Source: JAIBBG01 sp046304755 (GTDB taxonomy: Bacteria; Bacteroidota; Bacteroidia; Flavobacteriales_D; Sanyastnellaceae). From it: DNA of 9,501 nucleotides. Position 1 is the first letter of the stretch. Every line of letters starts with the position of its first letter. A program made the translations under genes and the position numbers. Below, one piece after another: positions 1 through 6,584 of the stretch. Location: contig JBKCDO010000151.1 in NCBI GenBank assembly GCA_046304755.1, positions 1 to 9,501 of the forward strand, given 5' to 3'. Under the pieces are notes generated by a model. The model had not been told where the DNA came from and did no database searches. It saw only the letters and a program-made list of their open reading frames with translations.

Positions 1-621
1 CAACACCGATTCTGCGTCTAAGTGGTTGGTCGGCTCATCGAGCAACAATACATCGGGCTGCTGCAGAAGCAAACGGCACAATGCAACGCGACGACGTTCA
101 CCACCGCTGAGTACACCAATTTTCGAGTCCTCAGCCGGGCAACGAAGGGCGTCCATGGCTACCGATAGTTTGTTGTCGAGATCCCAACCACCCAATGCTT
201 CGATTTTATCCTGAGCGGCGGCCTGACGATTCATCAAGGCTTCCATCTTTTCGGGGTCGTTCAGGATTTCTTCATCCATGAACTTCAGGTTGATTTCTTC
301 GTATTCCTTCAGCGCGTCGGTGATGGGCTTCACGCCTTCCTCCACGATTTCGCGAACAGTCTTGGTGTCGTCAAGTTGCGGTTCCTGCGGAAGATACCCT
401 ACCGAATAACCGGGACTCCAAACTACATCGCCCTGAAAGGACTGGTCTAGGCCGGCAATGATTTTCATTACGGTTGACTTACCCGCACCGTTCATACCGA
501 GGATACCGATTTTGGCACCGTAGTAAAAACTGAGGTAAATGTCTTTGATGATGTGCTTTCCGGTTGGGGTGAACTTGTTCACTCCTACCATCGAAAAAAT
601 GATTTTCTTATCGTCGCTCAT
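1..621 (-). CDS. ettA: Energy-dependent translational throttle protein EttA (ABC-F), N-terminal part, cut by window edge
   Basis: The frame is open from an ATG at 621 to the left edge, giving 207 codons of a protein that usually has about 555-560 residues. The first ATP-binding cassette is complete as far as Walker B: Walker A GMNGAGKST at residues 42-50, a Q-loop near Q79 (YLPQE), signature LSGGE at 171-175 and Walker B VLLLDEPTNHLD at 191-202. Between Q-loop and signature lies the helical 'arm' insertion (about 88-160, with FMDEEILNDPEKM), which marks EttA among ABC-F proteins. There is no membrane segment, so this is a soluble ribosome factor, not a transporter. In the E. coli homologue the protein binds the ribosomal E site and gates the first elongation step according to ATP/ADP. 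It lies 61 bp downstream of the anti-sigma-like gene on the same strand and probably has its own promoter. Family call is firm; the second cassette is outside the window. Confidence 0.95.
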   Translation of the reverse strand, partial: MSDDKKIIFSMVGVNKFTPTGKHIIKDIYLSFYYGAKIGILGMNGAGKSTVMKIIAGLDQSFQGDVVWSPGYSVGYLPQEPQLDDTKTVREIVEEGVKPITDALKEYEEINLKFMDEEILNDPEKMEALMNRQAAAQDKIEALGGWDLDNKLSVAMDALRCPAEDSKIGVLSGGERRRVALCRLLLQQPDVLLLDEPTNHLDAESVL

Positions 622-641
622 GCTTGTTGCTGTTGAGGCGG

Positions 642-649
642 CGAAAGTA
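642..649 (-). promoter_or_regulatory. Possible -7 promoter element upstream of ettA
   Basis: On the minus strand this reads TACTTTCG, five of six fixed positions of the Bacteroidota -7 consensus TAnnTTTG, ending 20 bp before the ettA ATG. I see no convincing TTTG -33 element 17-21 bp further upstream, so the call is tentative. The alternative is read-through from the sigma/anti-sigma genes. Confidence 0.35.
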
Positions 650-682
650 GTAAGGAATAAGCGAGGAAGGAAGCGCTTGCGT

Positions 683-1522
683 TTATTGCGGCGAAGTTTC
701 GGGACGCAATAATTTCATGAGTTGAGAGGTCTGCGACAACTTGCGTACATCCGGATTGCGGCGTTTTTTCTTGGGTGAAATCACATCTTTCGACGAAGTG
801 GTGGTCACTCGGACGCTCTTGACTTCTGACAGCGATTCAGCCTCTGCGCGAGTGGAGGCGGCACCCTGAGCACTCGGTGCAGCAGCTTCTTTTGAAAGCG
901 TCATGTCTTCAGCCATCGCTTCCGAGGGCGTATCAACCACTGCCGGAGCCTCGAACTCTTCTTCCTCTTGTGCTGTCAGTTTTACCGTTTTCACTGTCGC
1001 TTCGTAATTATAGATGTCGTCAACAGCTTCCGGAGCCGGCGGAACGATAGCCTCAGGAAGTGCAGCATACAATTTTTCCGCATTGGAAGGCATAACTACA
1101 GAGGCAGTGTCGGGCGCTGCCGGTTGAATCGGAGCCGGCGGCGGTGCCGTTTGCTCCATTTGCGCTGTATCGGTAGACTTCCATAGAGGTGCAAAGAAGA
1201 TAACTACGAAACCAACCACTGAAGCTGCAATAGCCCAACCCATCCAAGGTGCGAATCGTGGACGATAGCCACGCTCGCGCTCGGCATGTTCCGCAAATTC
1301 GCGAAGCAAGGCTGTGCTCAAGGCTTCCGGTGGTTCCTGTAATTCATTGCTGAACGACAATTCATGCATCTGCAAAAGCATATCGCGCATAGACGTATAC
1401 TCTGCTGCATCTTGCACGTGCTGCAAAATGAAGCTTCGCTCCTCGTCGAGGAGTTCATCAAAGCGCTTGCTCATGAGCAAAGCTTCAATGTCTTCAAAGC
1501 GATATGCGTCTTGTTCGTTCAT
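683..1522 (-). CDS. Single-pass membrane protein, probable anti-sigma factor for the adjacent ECF sigma
   Basis: The product has 279 residues from the ATG at 1522; an in-frame TTG at 1534 would add four residues but lies inside the sigma gene. Residues 1-90 are charged and helical with no cysteine, so the HxxxCxxC zinc motif of ZAS anti-sigma factors is absent. One clear membrane segment spans about 93-114 (GWAIAASVVGFVVIFFAPLW). Residues 120-250 are rich in Ala, Pro, Glu and Thr and look disordered; a basic cluster KKKRR sits at 251-255. The layout of cytoplasmic N-domain, one helix and exported tail is that of a transmembrane anti-sigma factor. The start is one base past the sigma stop (TAA, C, ATG), implying coupled translation. 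The role is inferred from position and topology; I recognise no named family, and a structural envelope protein remains possible. Confidence 0.7.
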   Translation of the reverse strand: MNEQDAYRFEDIEALLMSKRFDELLDEERSFILQHVQDAAEYTSMRDMLLQMHELSFSNELQEPPEALSTALLREFAEHAERERGYRPRFAPWMGWAIAASVVGFVVIFFAPLWKSTDTAQMEQTAPPPAPIQPAAPDTASVVMPSNAEKLYAALPEAIVPPAPEAVDDIYNYEATVKTVKLTAQEEEEFEAPAVVDTPSEAMAEDMTLSKEAAAPSAQGAASTRAEAESLSEVKSVRVTTTSSKDVISPKKKRRNPDVRKLSQTSQLMKLLRPETSPQ

Positions 1523-1523
1523 G

Positions 1524-2138
1524 TTATGCAACAATGGTCAGCAAACAAGCCAGCCAAACGGCAATGCCTTCGAATGCTTTCAATTTGACGTTCAATTCTT
1601 TCAGTAAATAAAACAAGCGCGACTTCACGGTTCCTTCACTGACGCGCATGATTTCACTGATTTCAATAATGCTCAACTCCTGTACGAATCGCAGCTCGAA
1701 GGTCTCCCGCTTGACTTCATCAAGTTGTGACAGGGCGCCTGCCAACTTCTCCATAAACGTCTTGCGATCCATATCCTTTTGTGCTACCGGTTTCGCCGAT
1801 GTTTTCGCTTCCGCCTTCATCGTCTGACTGGCTTCTTTGCGCACTTCTACCTTCGCATATTCATTCTTACACATGTTGTGCGCAACGCTGTACAGCCAGG
1901 TTTTGAATGGACGCGAAGCATCATACAAGTGGGATTTCTGAAACACCTTGGTGAACAATTCCTGGGTGAAATCGCGGGCTTTCTCTTTGTCCTTCCACAG
2001 CATTCTCAAGAAATAGTTGAACATGAGCTTGCCGTAACGATTGTACAATTCTTCAAACGCCCGTTGATTGTGCTGCCCCACGAGAGCCATTAACTGCTCA
2101 TCGTGTTCGTGCTGGTATGGACGTTTATTAAGCAACAT
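1524..2138 (-). CDS. ECF-type RNA polymerase sigma factor
   Basis: This 204-residue protein has the two-domain layout of group 4 sigma-70 factors. Region 2 covers about 25-95 and includes the core-binding helix KARDFTQELFTKVFQK (53-68) and the -10 recognition segment FKTWLYSVAHNMCKNEY (78-94). A linker rich in Lys, Ala and Gln follows (95-128). Region 4 covers about 132-186, with the helix-turn-helix LSIIEISEIMRVSEGTVKSRL at its core. The start is the ATG at 2138, 8 bp after the stop of the upstream secreted-protein gene. The ending is odd: after region 4 come residues GIAVWLACLLTIVA, a strongly hydrophobic stretch of 14 that ECF factors do not normally carry. The likely partner and inhibitor is the membrane protein starting 1 bp downstream. 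Target promoters cannot be read from this window. Family call is firm; regulon is unknown. Confidence 0.93.
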   Translation of the reverse strand: MLLNKRPYQHEHDEQLMALVGQHNQRAFEELYNRYGKLMFNYFLRMLWKDKEKARDFTQELFTKVFQKSHLYDASRPFKTWLYSVAHNMCKNEYAKVEVRKEASQTMKAEAKTSAKPVAQKDMDRKTFMEKLAGALSQLDEVKRETFELRFVQELSIIEISEIMRVSEGTVKSRLFYLLKELNVKLKAFEGIAVWLACLLTIVA

Positions 2139-2146
2139 GTTGTCTG

Positions 2147-2884
2147 CTATTTTACCCCCGGTATTTGTTCCTTCTCGCCAACGCTCTTGGCGATTTCAGC
2201 ATATACCTTTTTGATTTCCTTCAATTCGTTTTTCTTTCCGGTCTCAACCATATAACCTGCGAGTAAACCCAGCGGCATCAAATAATTGGCGTTCATGGGT
2301 AACCCGGAAGTGAGCGCATTCTTTGCACAATTCTTCCACCACTGCCTATGCAGGACTTTGACGTTAGCGATAGGGACGCTACTCACTTTGAACGCTAGTC
2401 CTGTGCAGTAGAGGTCTTCTTCCAATGCCTGCAATATCATTGTTGGTGCTGCGAGTGATACATATACGGGGTAAGTCGCAGACCATTGTTTGATCATCTC
2501 AACCGGCGCACCATGCACATGATACGCTTGTTGAATCCAAACGGCGTAAGCAGTATCATCGAGCCAGGCGGTTTGAACCACGATGACATCTGGGCGAATG
2601 GCGCGCACCTGCTGCAGGGTAATCAACGGATAGGTATCTCCTGCCCCACCGGTAATGAGAATCCCATTTTGCTCCACGCTTTGAAGCAAATTCAAGGCAT
2701 ACTCCAACTTGTCGGCGCCATAGGCAGCCATGCCGGCCAATTCTACCGCAGCTTTGCTGATTCCTGCCTGATCCTGACGCATACACGCTTCCTTGAGTCG
2801 CTGCTCAACGCTGACCACAGTGGTTTGCGCAACGATGTGCGAACCGATAAAAACTAGGACGATGCTCGAAAGGAATGCTCTCAT
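2147..2884 (-). CDS. Secreted protein resembling the soluble C-terminal part of DUF2723 proteins
   Basis: This 245-residue protein begins with a Sec signal peptide (hydrophobic core about 4-17, probable cleavage after IVA at 17-19), so it is predicted to be exported. The most telling segment is residues 74-108: a GILITGG strand, then GDTYPLITLQQV and RPDVIVV. This resembles the 'GDNDTFPLWYLQEV..R.DVRVVN' block that I know from the soluble end of large Bacteroidota DUF2723 membrane proteins (putative glycosyltransferase-like). None of that family's membrane segments is present. Two cysteines occur in the mature part (about C34 and C160, with a third near C186). It is the first gene after a 64-bp gap and lies 8 bp ahead of the ECF sigma gene, so it likely shares its transcript. 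The DUF2723 link is from memory; the catalytic role, if any, is unknown. Confidence 0.75.
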   Translation of the reverse strand: MRAFLSSIVLVFIGSHIVAQTTVVSVEQRLKEACMRQDQAGISKAAVELAGMAAYGADKLEYALNLLQSVEQNGILITGGAGDTYPLITLQQVRAIRPDVIVVQTAWLDDTAYAVWIQQAYHVHGAPVEMIKQWSATYPVYVSLAAPTMILQALEEDLYCTGLAFKVSSVPIANVKVLHRQWWKNCAKNALTSGLPMNANYLMPLGLLAGYMVETGKKNELKEIKKVYAEIAKSVGEKEQIPGVK

Positions 2885-2912
2885 CTTGATTCAAATAAAC
2901 GACGAATCAAGA
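2884..2912. repeat. Perfect 9-bp inverted repeat with 11-bp spacer at a start codon
   Basis: The arms TCTTGATTC (2884-2892) and GAATCAAGA (2904-2912) are exact reverse complements, with half-site centres 20 bp apart, about two helical turns. The proximal arm reaches the first base of the ATG (2884-2882) of the secreted-protein gene. It could be an operator for a dimeric regulator or form an mRNA hairpin with an 11-nt loop next to the start. Confidence 0.6.
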
Positions 2913-2929
2913 AGGTGTTACAGCAGGGT

Positions 2930-2960
2930 AAAAAAAAGGTTCACACAATCAATCGTGGAA
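2930..2960 (-). terminator. Possible weak intrinsic terminator after the NUDIX gene
   Basis: On the minus strand, TTCCAC pairs with GTGTGAA (one bulged T) around an 8-nt loop that holds the NUDIX stop codon; CC and then eight Ts follow (2937-2930). The stem has only six pairs, so termination would be partial at best. If real, it splits the lipoprotein-NUDIX transcript from the sigma-factor transcript. Confidence 0.35.
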
Positions 2961-3584
2961 ATCGAAAAGCGATCGAAACTCCTGCACCATGATTGCGGTT
3001 GCACCCCAAAGCACATGGCCATCGATGTCAAAATAGCCACTATCAAACGTTCGATTAAACGTTTTTACCAAGATGGGCTTGCGCTTGACGAGCCCCGGTT
3101 GAAGTAAAGCTTCAAGGGGGAATTCGATCAATCGATCTACTTCTGCCGGATTGGGATGAAATACCGGCTCTTCAAAACAGCAGGCTACAAAAGGTTGAAC
3201 CACAAAGTGACTGGGTGGAATGTATAAGGTCGATAATTCACCGAGCAACTGCCAATTTGCAACAGCCACTCCAATCTCCTCATGCGTCTCCCGAAGAGCT
3301 GCTTGTTTGTGCGTTTCGTTCAGCTCCAATCGGCCGCCGGGAAACGACAATTGATCACTGTGCACGCCGTCGCCACTCGGACGTTTGATGAATACGGTGT
3401 GCCATTGGCCGAAACGTTTGAAGATGGGAAAAAGAACAGCACTCTCTTTGGCCGGTGGCTGTTGAGCGCGCGCTTGATCTGCGGAAGGACGCGGATAACC
3501 GATGATGGAATTGGGCTTGGTCGCCAGCGAGTCCAATTGCGACAATCGGCGACTGAGTTCGTCAATGAAAACGTCGGTAGACAT
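2949..3584 (-). CDS. NUDIX hydrolase, CoA pyrophosphatase-like
   Basis: The product has 211 residues from the ATG at 3584. The NUDIX box is complete: G84, E90, R98-E99, E102-E103 and G105 fit GX5EX7REUXEEXGU. Just before it, residues 64-84 (VFIKRPSGDGVHSDQLSFPGG) follow the extra motif that separates coenzyme A pyrophosphatases of the UPF0035/NudL type from other NUDIX enzymes, and the C-terminal LWGATA (192-197) also fits. The expected reaction is metal-dependent cleavage of CoA or acyl-CoA into 3',5'-ADP and 4'-phosphopantetheine in the cytoplasm. The ATG overlaps the stop of the upstream lipoprotein gene as TAATG, which decides the start over an in-frame GTG at 3593 and indicates translational coupling. 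The pairing of a CoA-turnover enzyme with a surface lipoprotein has no obvious pathway logic. Superfamily is certain, substrate inferred. Confidence 0.9.
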   Translation of the reverse strand: MSTDVFIDELSRRLSQLDSLATKPNSIIGYPRPSADQARAQQPPAKESAVLFPIFKRFGQWHTVFIKRPSGDGVHSDQLSFPGGRLELNETHKQAALRETHEEIGVAVANWQLLGELSTLYIPPSHFVVQPFVACCFEEPVFHPNPAEVDRLIEFPLEALLQPGLVKRKPILVKTFNRTFDSGYFDIDGHVLWGATAIMVQEFRSLFDFHD

Positions 3585-5119
3585 TAATCGCACGGGGAAT
3601 TTTCATCAAAGGCATAGCAACCTTTCCACATATAGGTACCCCAGGCATTGCCGTCGAGGTCTTCACCCAAATTATTCACGGAGCTCCAAGTGCCTTGCAT
3701 GAGCGCACTACCGGTTGACAGACGGAAATTCTCCTCTTCAGGATTACACAACGCAGGCGCCTGATTGTTGCGCATCCCCAAGTAATGCAGTCCATCGTCT
3801 TCTACGCTTTCATCGGTATCTACCAAACAATATTGGAAGAGATAATTCGCAAGAGCACCTTCGTCAATATCCACCACAAACTCATTGAAGTCGGTAAGAA
3901 AGGCATTGTTGCCAAACATGATGCAGTTGTTAAACGTGCTTTCATACAACTCCCTCACCTGTATGTTTTGGTAAATATCCTCGTAGTAATTATTCAAAAT
4001 GAAGGTCGGATACTGCCTGCTGTTATCGCTCCAGTAGTTGGCAAAGGTGCAATTATCCATGCGGTAGCGACCGCCGATACTGAGGCTGGCGCATTGCTGT
4101 CCGCAATTACCAATGAGTACATTTTTGGCACTTATGGAAGCTCCCTGCCCGAGCAGCCCTACCCCGGCCATATTGAGAATTTGCGTGTTTTCAATTTCCA
4201 CAGCGTAGTTGATGCCCGTATAGCTTACTCCTGTTGTATCCACCTGAATGCCGATGTTGCCGTTGCGCAGAATGGCATGTTTAATTGAAGAGCCCGTGCT
4301 CCCAAATATCCAGATACCTCCTCTAACAATACTTGCGATTTGTGGGCCGATACCGGTTTCGTATGGACAATCGAGTTGAATGCCCCACTGTCCGGGTACA
4401 TCATCGTAATACGACTCCAATCGATCACCTTGAAACGTAACCTCTTGTCCCGGTAGGCCTTCAATGCGAAGATTTCCCTGAGACACATAAATACCGGACT
4501 TCCCGTGACAATAGACCTGCGTCCCGGGGTTGATAGTCAGCGTTGCACCCGTATCCACCACCACGATGCCGTAAATAACATGAGGCAGGTCGCTTGTCCA
4601 AACTTCTTCTGTACCTGTTGGAATAACATAGGAAAACGGATTGTTACAAGAATTCAAACCGCCATGGAAATAGGCATTCTGACCGTAAGCCACCAATTGC
4701 ACGTGTTGCACATTCCCATTAACTTCAAAACGTATGCTATCGGGAACCAGAAAAGGCAGGTTATCGGCGTTGGGGTCAATCGTTACTTCAACAAAAATGA
4801 AAATGCTGTCATTGGGAAGAATCTCAACGTCCTCCTGAACAGGCCCGTCCAAACCATCAATGTTGATGCGGTAAGGACTGTCATTACCGGAGGCCAGTGC
4901 TACTTTTGAAATCTTGATGGTGCGGTTGTAGGGGTTCTTTACACGCAGGTACTGGGTGGCGCTACCGACAGAGGCGAACACCGTGTCGAACAACACAGTG
5001 TCGGCAGAAAACTCAAGTCTGGCGGAAGAATCTTCCATGAAACGCTCTTTACGACAGCGCGTCAACAATACCATGAATGCCAGCCCCAGAAGAATGAATG
5101 AAAAAGTGTGAAGTCTCAT
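3584..5119 (-). CDS. Surface lipoprotein with right-handed parallel beta-helix
   Basis: This 511-residue protein starts at the ATG at 5119; an in-frame TTG at 5131 would only lengthen the signal. A signal sequence runs to MVLLTRC, with Cys22 the likely lipidated residue, although Arg at -1 departs from the usual lipobox. Residues about 35-150 form a beta-rich domain opening with FSADTVLFDTVFASVGSAT, a motif recurrent in Bacteroidota lipoproteins and like an ASH/Hydin-type immunoglobulin fold. From about 175 to 480 there are repeated short strands with Asn and Gly turns (LTINPGTQVYCHG, NLRIEG, IKHAILRNGNIGIQV, AKNVLIGNC), the pattern of a parallel beta-helix as in pectate-lyase-like folds. Eight or more cysteines lie after the helix begins. 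No catalytic set is recognisable, so binding or adhesion is as likely as polysaccharide cleavage. It leads the minus-strand gene group and overlaps the NUDIX gene. Confidence 0.85.
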   Translation of the reverse strand: MRLHTFSFILLGLAFMVLLTRCRKERFMEDSSARLEFSADTVLFDTVFASVGSATQYLRVKNPYNRTIKISKVALASGNDSPYRINIDGLDGPVQEDVEILPNDSIFIFVEVTIDPNADNLPFLVPDSIRFEVNGNVQHVQLVAYGQNAYFHGGLNSCNNPFSYVIPTGTEEVWTSDLPHVIYGIVVVDTGATLTINPGTQVYCHGKSGIYVSQGNLRIEGLPGQEVTFQGDRLESYYDDVPGQWGIQLDCPYETGIGPQIASIVRGGIWIFGSTGSSIKHAILRNGNIGIQVDTTGVSYTGINYAVEIENTQILNMAGVGLLGQGASISAKNVLIGNCGQQCASLSIGGRYRMDNCTFANYWSDNSRQYPTFILNNYYEDIYQNIQVRELYESTFNNCIMFGNNAFLTDFNEFVVDIDEGALANYLFQYCLVDTDESVEDDGLHYLGMRNNQAPALCNPEEENFRLSTGSALMQGTWSSVNNLGEDLDGNAWGTYMWKGCYAFDENSPCD

Positions 5120-5270
5120 ACGTCGCAACAAAGATGGTGGAACGACGGTGTTGCTCGAATATTTTTTTCAGCCTCCTGAAAATTGAAATTGTTGAATAAT
5201 TGAAGAGTCAATGCGGTAAAAGGAGTACAAAAGCCCTTTCATTTGTGATGGCTTCACCCCACCCACAGCC
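5120..5270. promoter_or_regulatory. Divergent intergenic region with candidate promoters and a small inverted repeat
   Basis: This AT-rich gap separates the two gene groups and should hold both promoters. For the minus strand, CATCTTTG (5129-5136) matches five of six fixed bases of the Bacteroidota -7 box TAnnTTTG, only 9 bp from the ATG, which would give a nearly leaderless mRNA. For the plus strand, TTCATTTG (5238-5245) also matches five of six. No clear -33 TTTG is visible for either. A 7-bp inverted repeat, TTTTCAG/CTGAAAA with loop CCTC (5165-5182), and three TTGAA copies (5183, 5192, 5200) lie between them. Confidence 0.4.
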
Positions 5271-6167
5271 TTGACCAATCGCTATTCGACATATTTCTTT
5301 TTGTTGGCATGCCTCTTCGCGGTGTGCTTATCATTTATCGGTTGTCAAGACTCAACCTCAAAACGTACCTCCGCCAACGGCATTGATACCATGGGGATCT
5401 CCTCCACGGGTGCTGTGCTTTTGCAAGGACAGGTAGTCGTTATCCCGCCGCCGGCATTGCTCTCCGGAATTATTCGCAAGACAGAGATTCCCTTTAATGC
5501 TAACTTGAGCGCATCATCGATGACGCCAAAAGAGCCTGTCAGCGAATTCGAACTTGCCTTGCAGTTGGGTATTTATGGTGCCGATCTTTCTTATCTGGTC
5601 AACTACGACCGCAAAGCAGAGATAGCCCTTTGCTTATCCCGAATCCGCTCCCTGGCCGAACGCCTTGATTTGATGAACTCGGTTGACTCATCGTTGATTT
5701 CCGATATTGAAAAAGGACTTCCTGAACCCGGAGCATTAGTTGGGTTGCACAGCGATTTGTTTCGAACATTCGAGCAATACCTGAGACAAAACAATCGCCC
5801 GAAGGTCAGCAATGGCATCCTCATCGGCGGCTGGATCGAATCATTGCATCAGCTGGCCGAGCTCAGTGACAGCACAACGACCCTCGACCCGCAACTTGCG
5901 GAGCAACGATACTCGGCATATGGAATTTTGCAACTGGCAAAGTCCATTGATGAGCCTGCTATGGCCGCTCTGCTACCAACACTCACCGCCCTTTGCGATG
6001 AGCTTACGGAGTTTGATCATCGTTATCAATTCCGCGATCCAATGCACGATAAGCGGGAACACATCACTTACCTGCGCAGTGAATCCGTGGTTGAGTTTAC
6101 GCCGGAGCAAATGGAAACCCTGCATGAACTCATCATGTCAACCCGAAACCAAATCCTTGTACCATGA
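5271..6167 (+). CDS. Conserved Bacteroidota lipoprotein of unknown function
   Basis: The 298-residue product starts at a TTG (5271); no ATG or GTG lies upstream in frame before the stop at 5217, and the TTG gives a clean lipoprotein signal of basic head, hydrophobic core at 9-22 and LSFIGC with Cys25. The mature protein is largely helical. The segment LQLGIYGADLSYLVNYDRK (98-115), a helix with SLAERLDL (127-134) and ILIGGWIESLHQLAEL (183-198) match a lipoprotein family I recall as widespread in Bacteroidota, usually annotated only as hypothetical. I know no enzymatic motif in it. Its TGA overlaps the next ATG (ATGA), so the two are translated together, and the ABC transporter gene follows 48 bp beyond that. 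A periplasmic or outer-membrane accessory role for the transporter is inferred from this context only. Confidence 0.8.
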   Translation: MTNRYSTYFFLLACLFAVCLSFIGCQDSTSKRTSANGIDTMGISSTGAVLLQGQVVVIPPPALLSGIIRKTEIPFNANLSASSMTPKEPVSEFELALQLGIYGADLSYLVNYDRKAEIALCLSRIRSLAERLDLMNSVDSSLISDIEKGLPEPGALVGLHSDLFRTFEQYLRQNNRPKVSNGILIGGWIESLHQLAELSDSTTTLDPQLAEQRYSAYGILQLAKSIDEPAMAALLPTLTALCDELTEFDHRYQFRDPMHDKREHITYLRSESVVEFTPEQMETLHELIMSTRNQILVP

Positions 6168-6571
6168 AATTCGCAGCGTTGATAATCGCCCTTGCTGCCT
6201 GCCTTTCAAATGGATTTGGTCAGTGTTTCTCCATGGCCGAAACATGCTCCAAATCCATCGGGAATGCTTACCTCTTGGATCCGAGTTTTTTTAATGCCGA
6301 AATCAGCCCAAGCGACGTTGCTTCCTTTCGCGCCATCTGGCTTAAGGAACAAACCTATCGACTTGCTGTTTGCAGCTCCGATAATTTATCCGCCGAATGG
6401 ATGGTATACGATGAGAACGGAACACTTCTCTTTTCCAATACGGAGTTTGAATCCGCCACGCAATGGGATTTTCTGTGTGAACACACCATGCATGTGCAAC
6501 TGGTGGTGAGGTTAAATAAGAACGCTGTTCAGCCCGCTTGCGTGGCGATTGTTCATGGTTTTAAAAAATAA
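6164..6571 (+). CDS. Small secreted cysteine-containing protein
   Basis: This 135-residue protein opens with a short Sec signal (MKFAALIIALAACLSNGFG, probable cleavage before Q20). The mature part, about 115 residues, is beta-rich and carries five cysteines (C21, C28, C70, C105, C126), an odd number that allows two disulfides plus one free thiol. The order of blocks, with YRLAV (65-69), WMVYDENGTLLFSN (79-92), WDFLCEHT (101-108) and CVAIVHGFKK at the end, fits a small exported protein type I recall from Bacteroidota but cannot name. The ATG overlaps the stop of the lipoprotein gene (ATGA), a strong sign of coupled translation and related function. It precedes the transporter gene by 48 bp. 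A periplasmic partner of the lipoprotein or transporter is plausible; nothing in the sequence proves it. Confidence 0.78.
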   Translation: MKFAALIIALAACLSNGFGQCFSMAETCSKSIGNAYLLDPSFFNAEISPSDVASFRAIWLKEQTYRLAVCSSDNLSAEWMVYDENGTLLFSNTEFESATQWDFLCEHTMHVQLVVRLNKNAVQPACVAIVHGFKK

Positions 6572-6584
6572 ATACCCTAAAACG

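Noticed and set aside
1030..1141. Two copies of the 12-mer CGGAGCCGGCGG (1031-1042 and 1130-1141) suggesting an interspersed repeat
   Set aside because: Both encode the Pro/Ala-rich tail of the anti-sigma-like protein in the same frame, so codon-level low complexity explains them.
3785..4288. 167-codon open frame on the plus strand inside the beta-helix lipoprotein gene
   Set aside because: It is fully antisense to a well-supported protein with signal sequence and recognisable repeats, and its product has no recognisable domain. A shadow frame is the simpler explanation.
4505..4909. 134-codon open frame on the plus strand, also antisense to the lipoprotein gene
   Set aside because: Same reasoning: no motif, no coupling to any neighbour and complete overlap with a real gene.
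5165..5182. Hairpin in the divergent region considered as a bidirectional terminator
   Set aside because: Neither flanking gene is transcribed toward it, and the hairpin is not followed by a T-run in either direction.
5812..6294. 160-codon plus-strand frame bridging the lipoprotein and small-protein genes
   Set aside because: It overlaps two supported genes joined by an ATGA overlap, and its product is low in recognisable structure, with no signal or domain.
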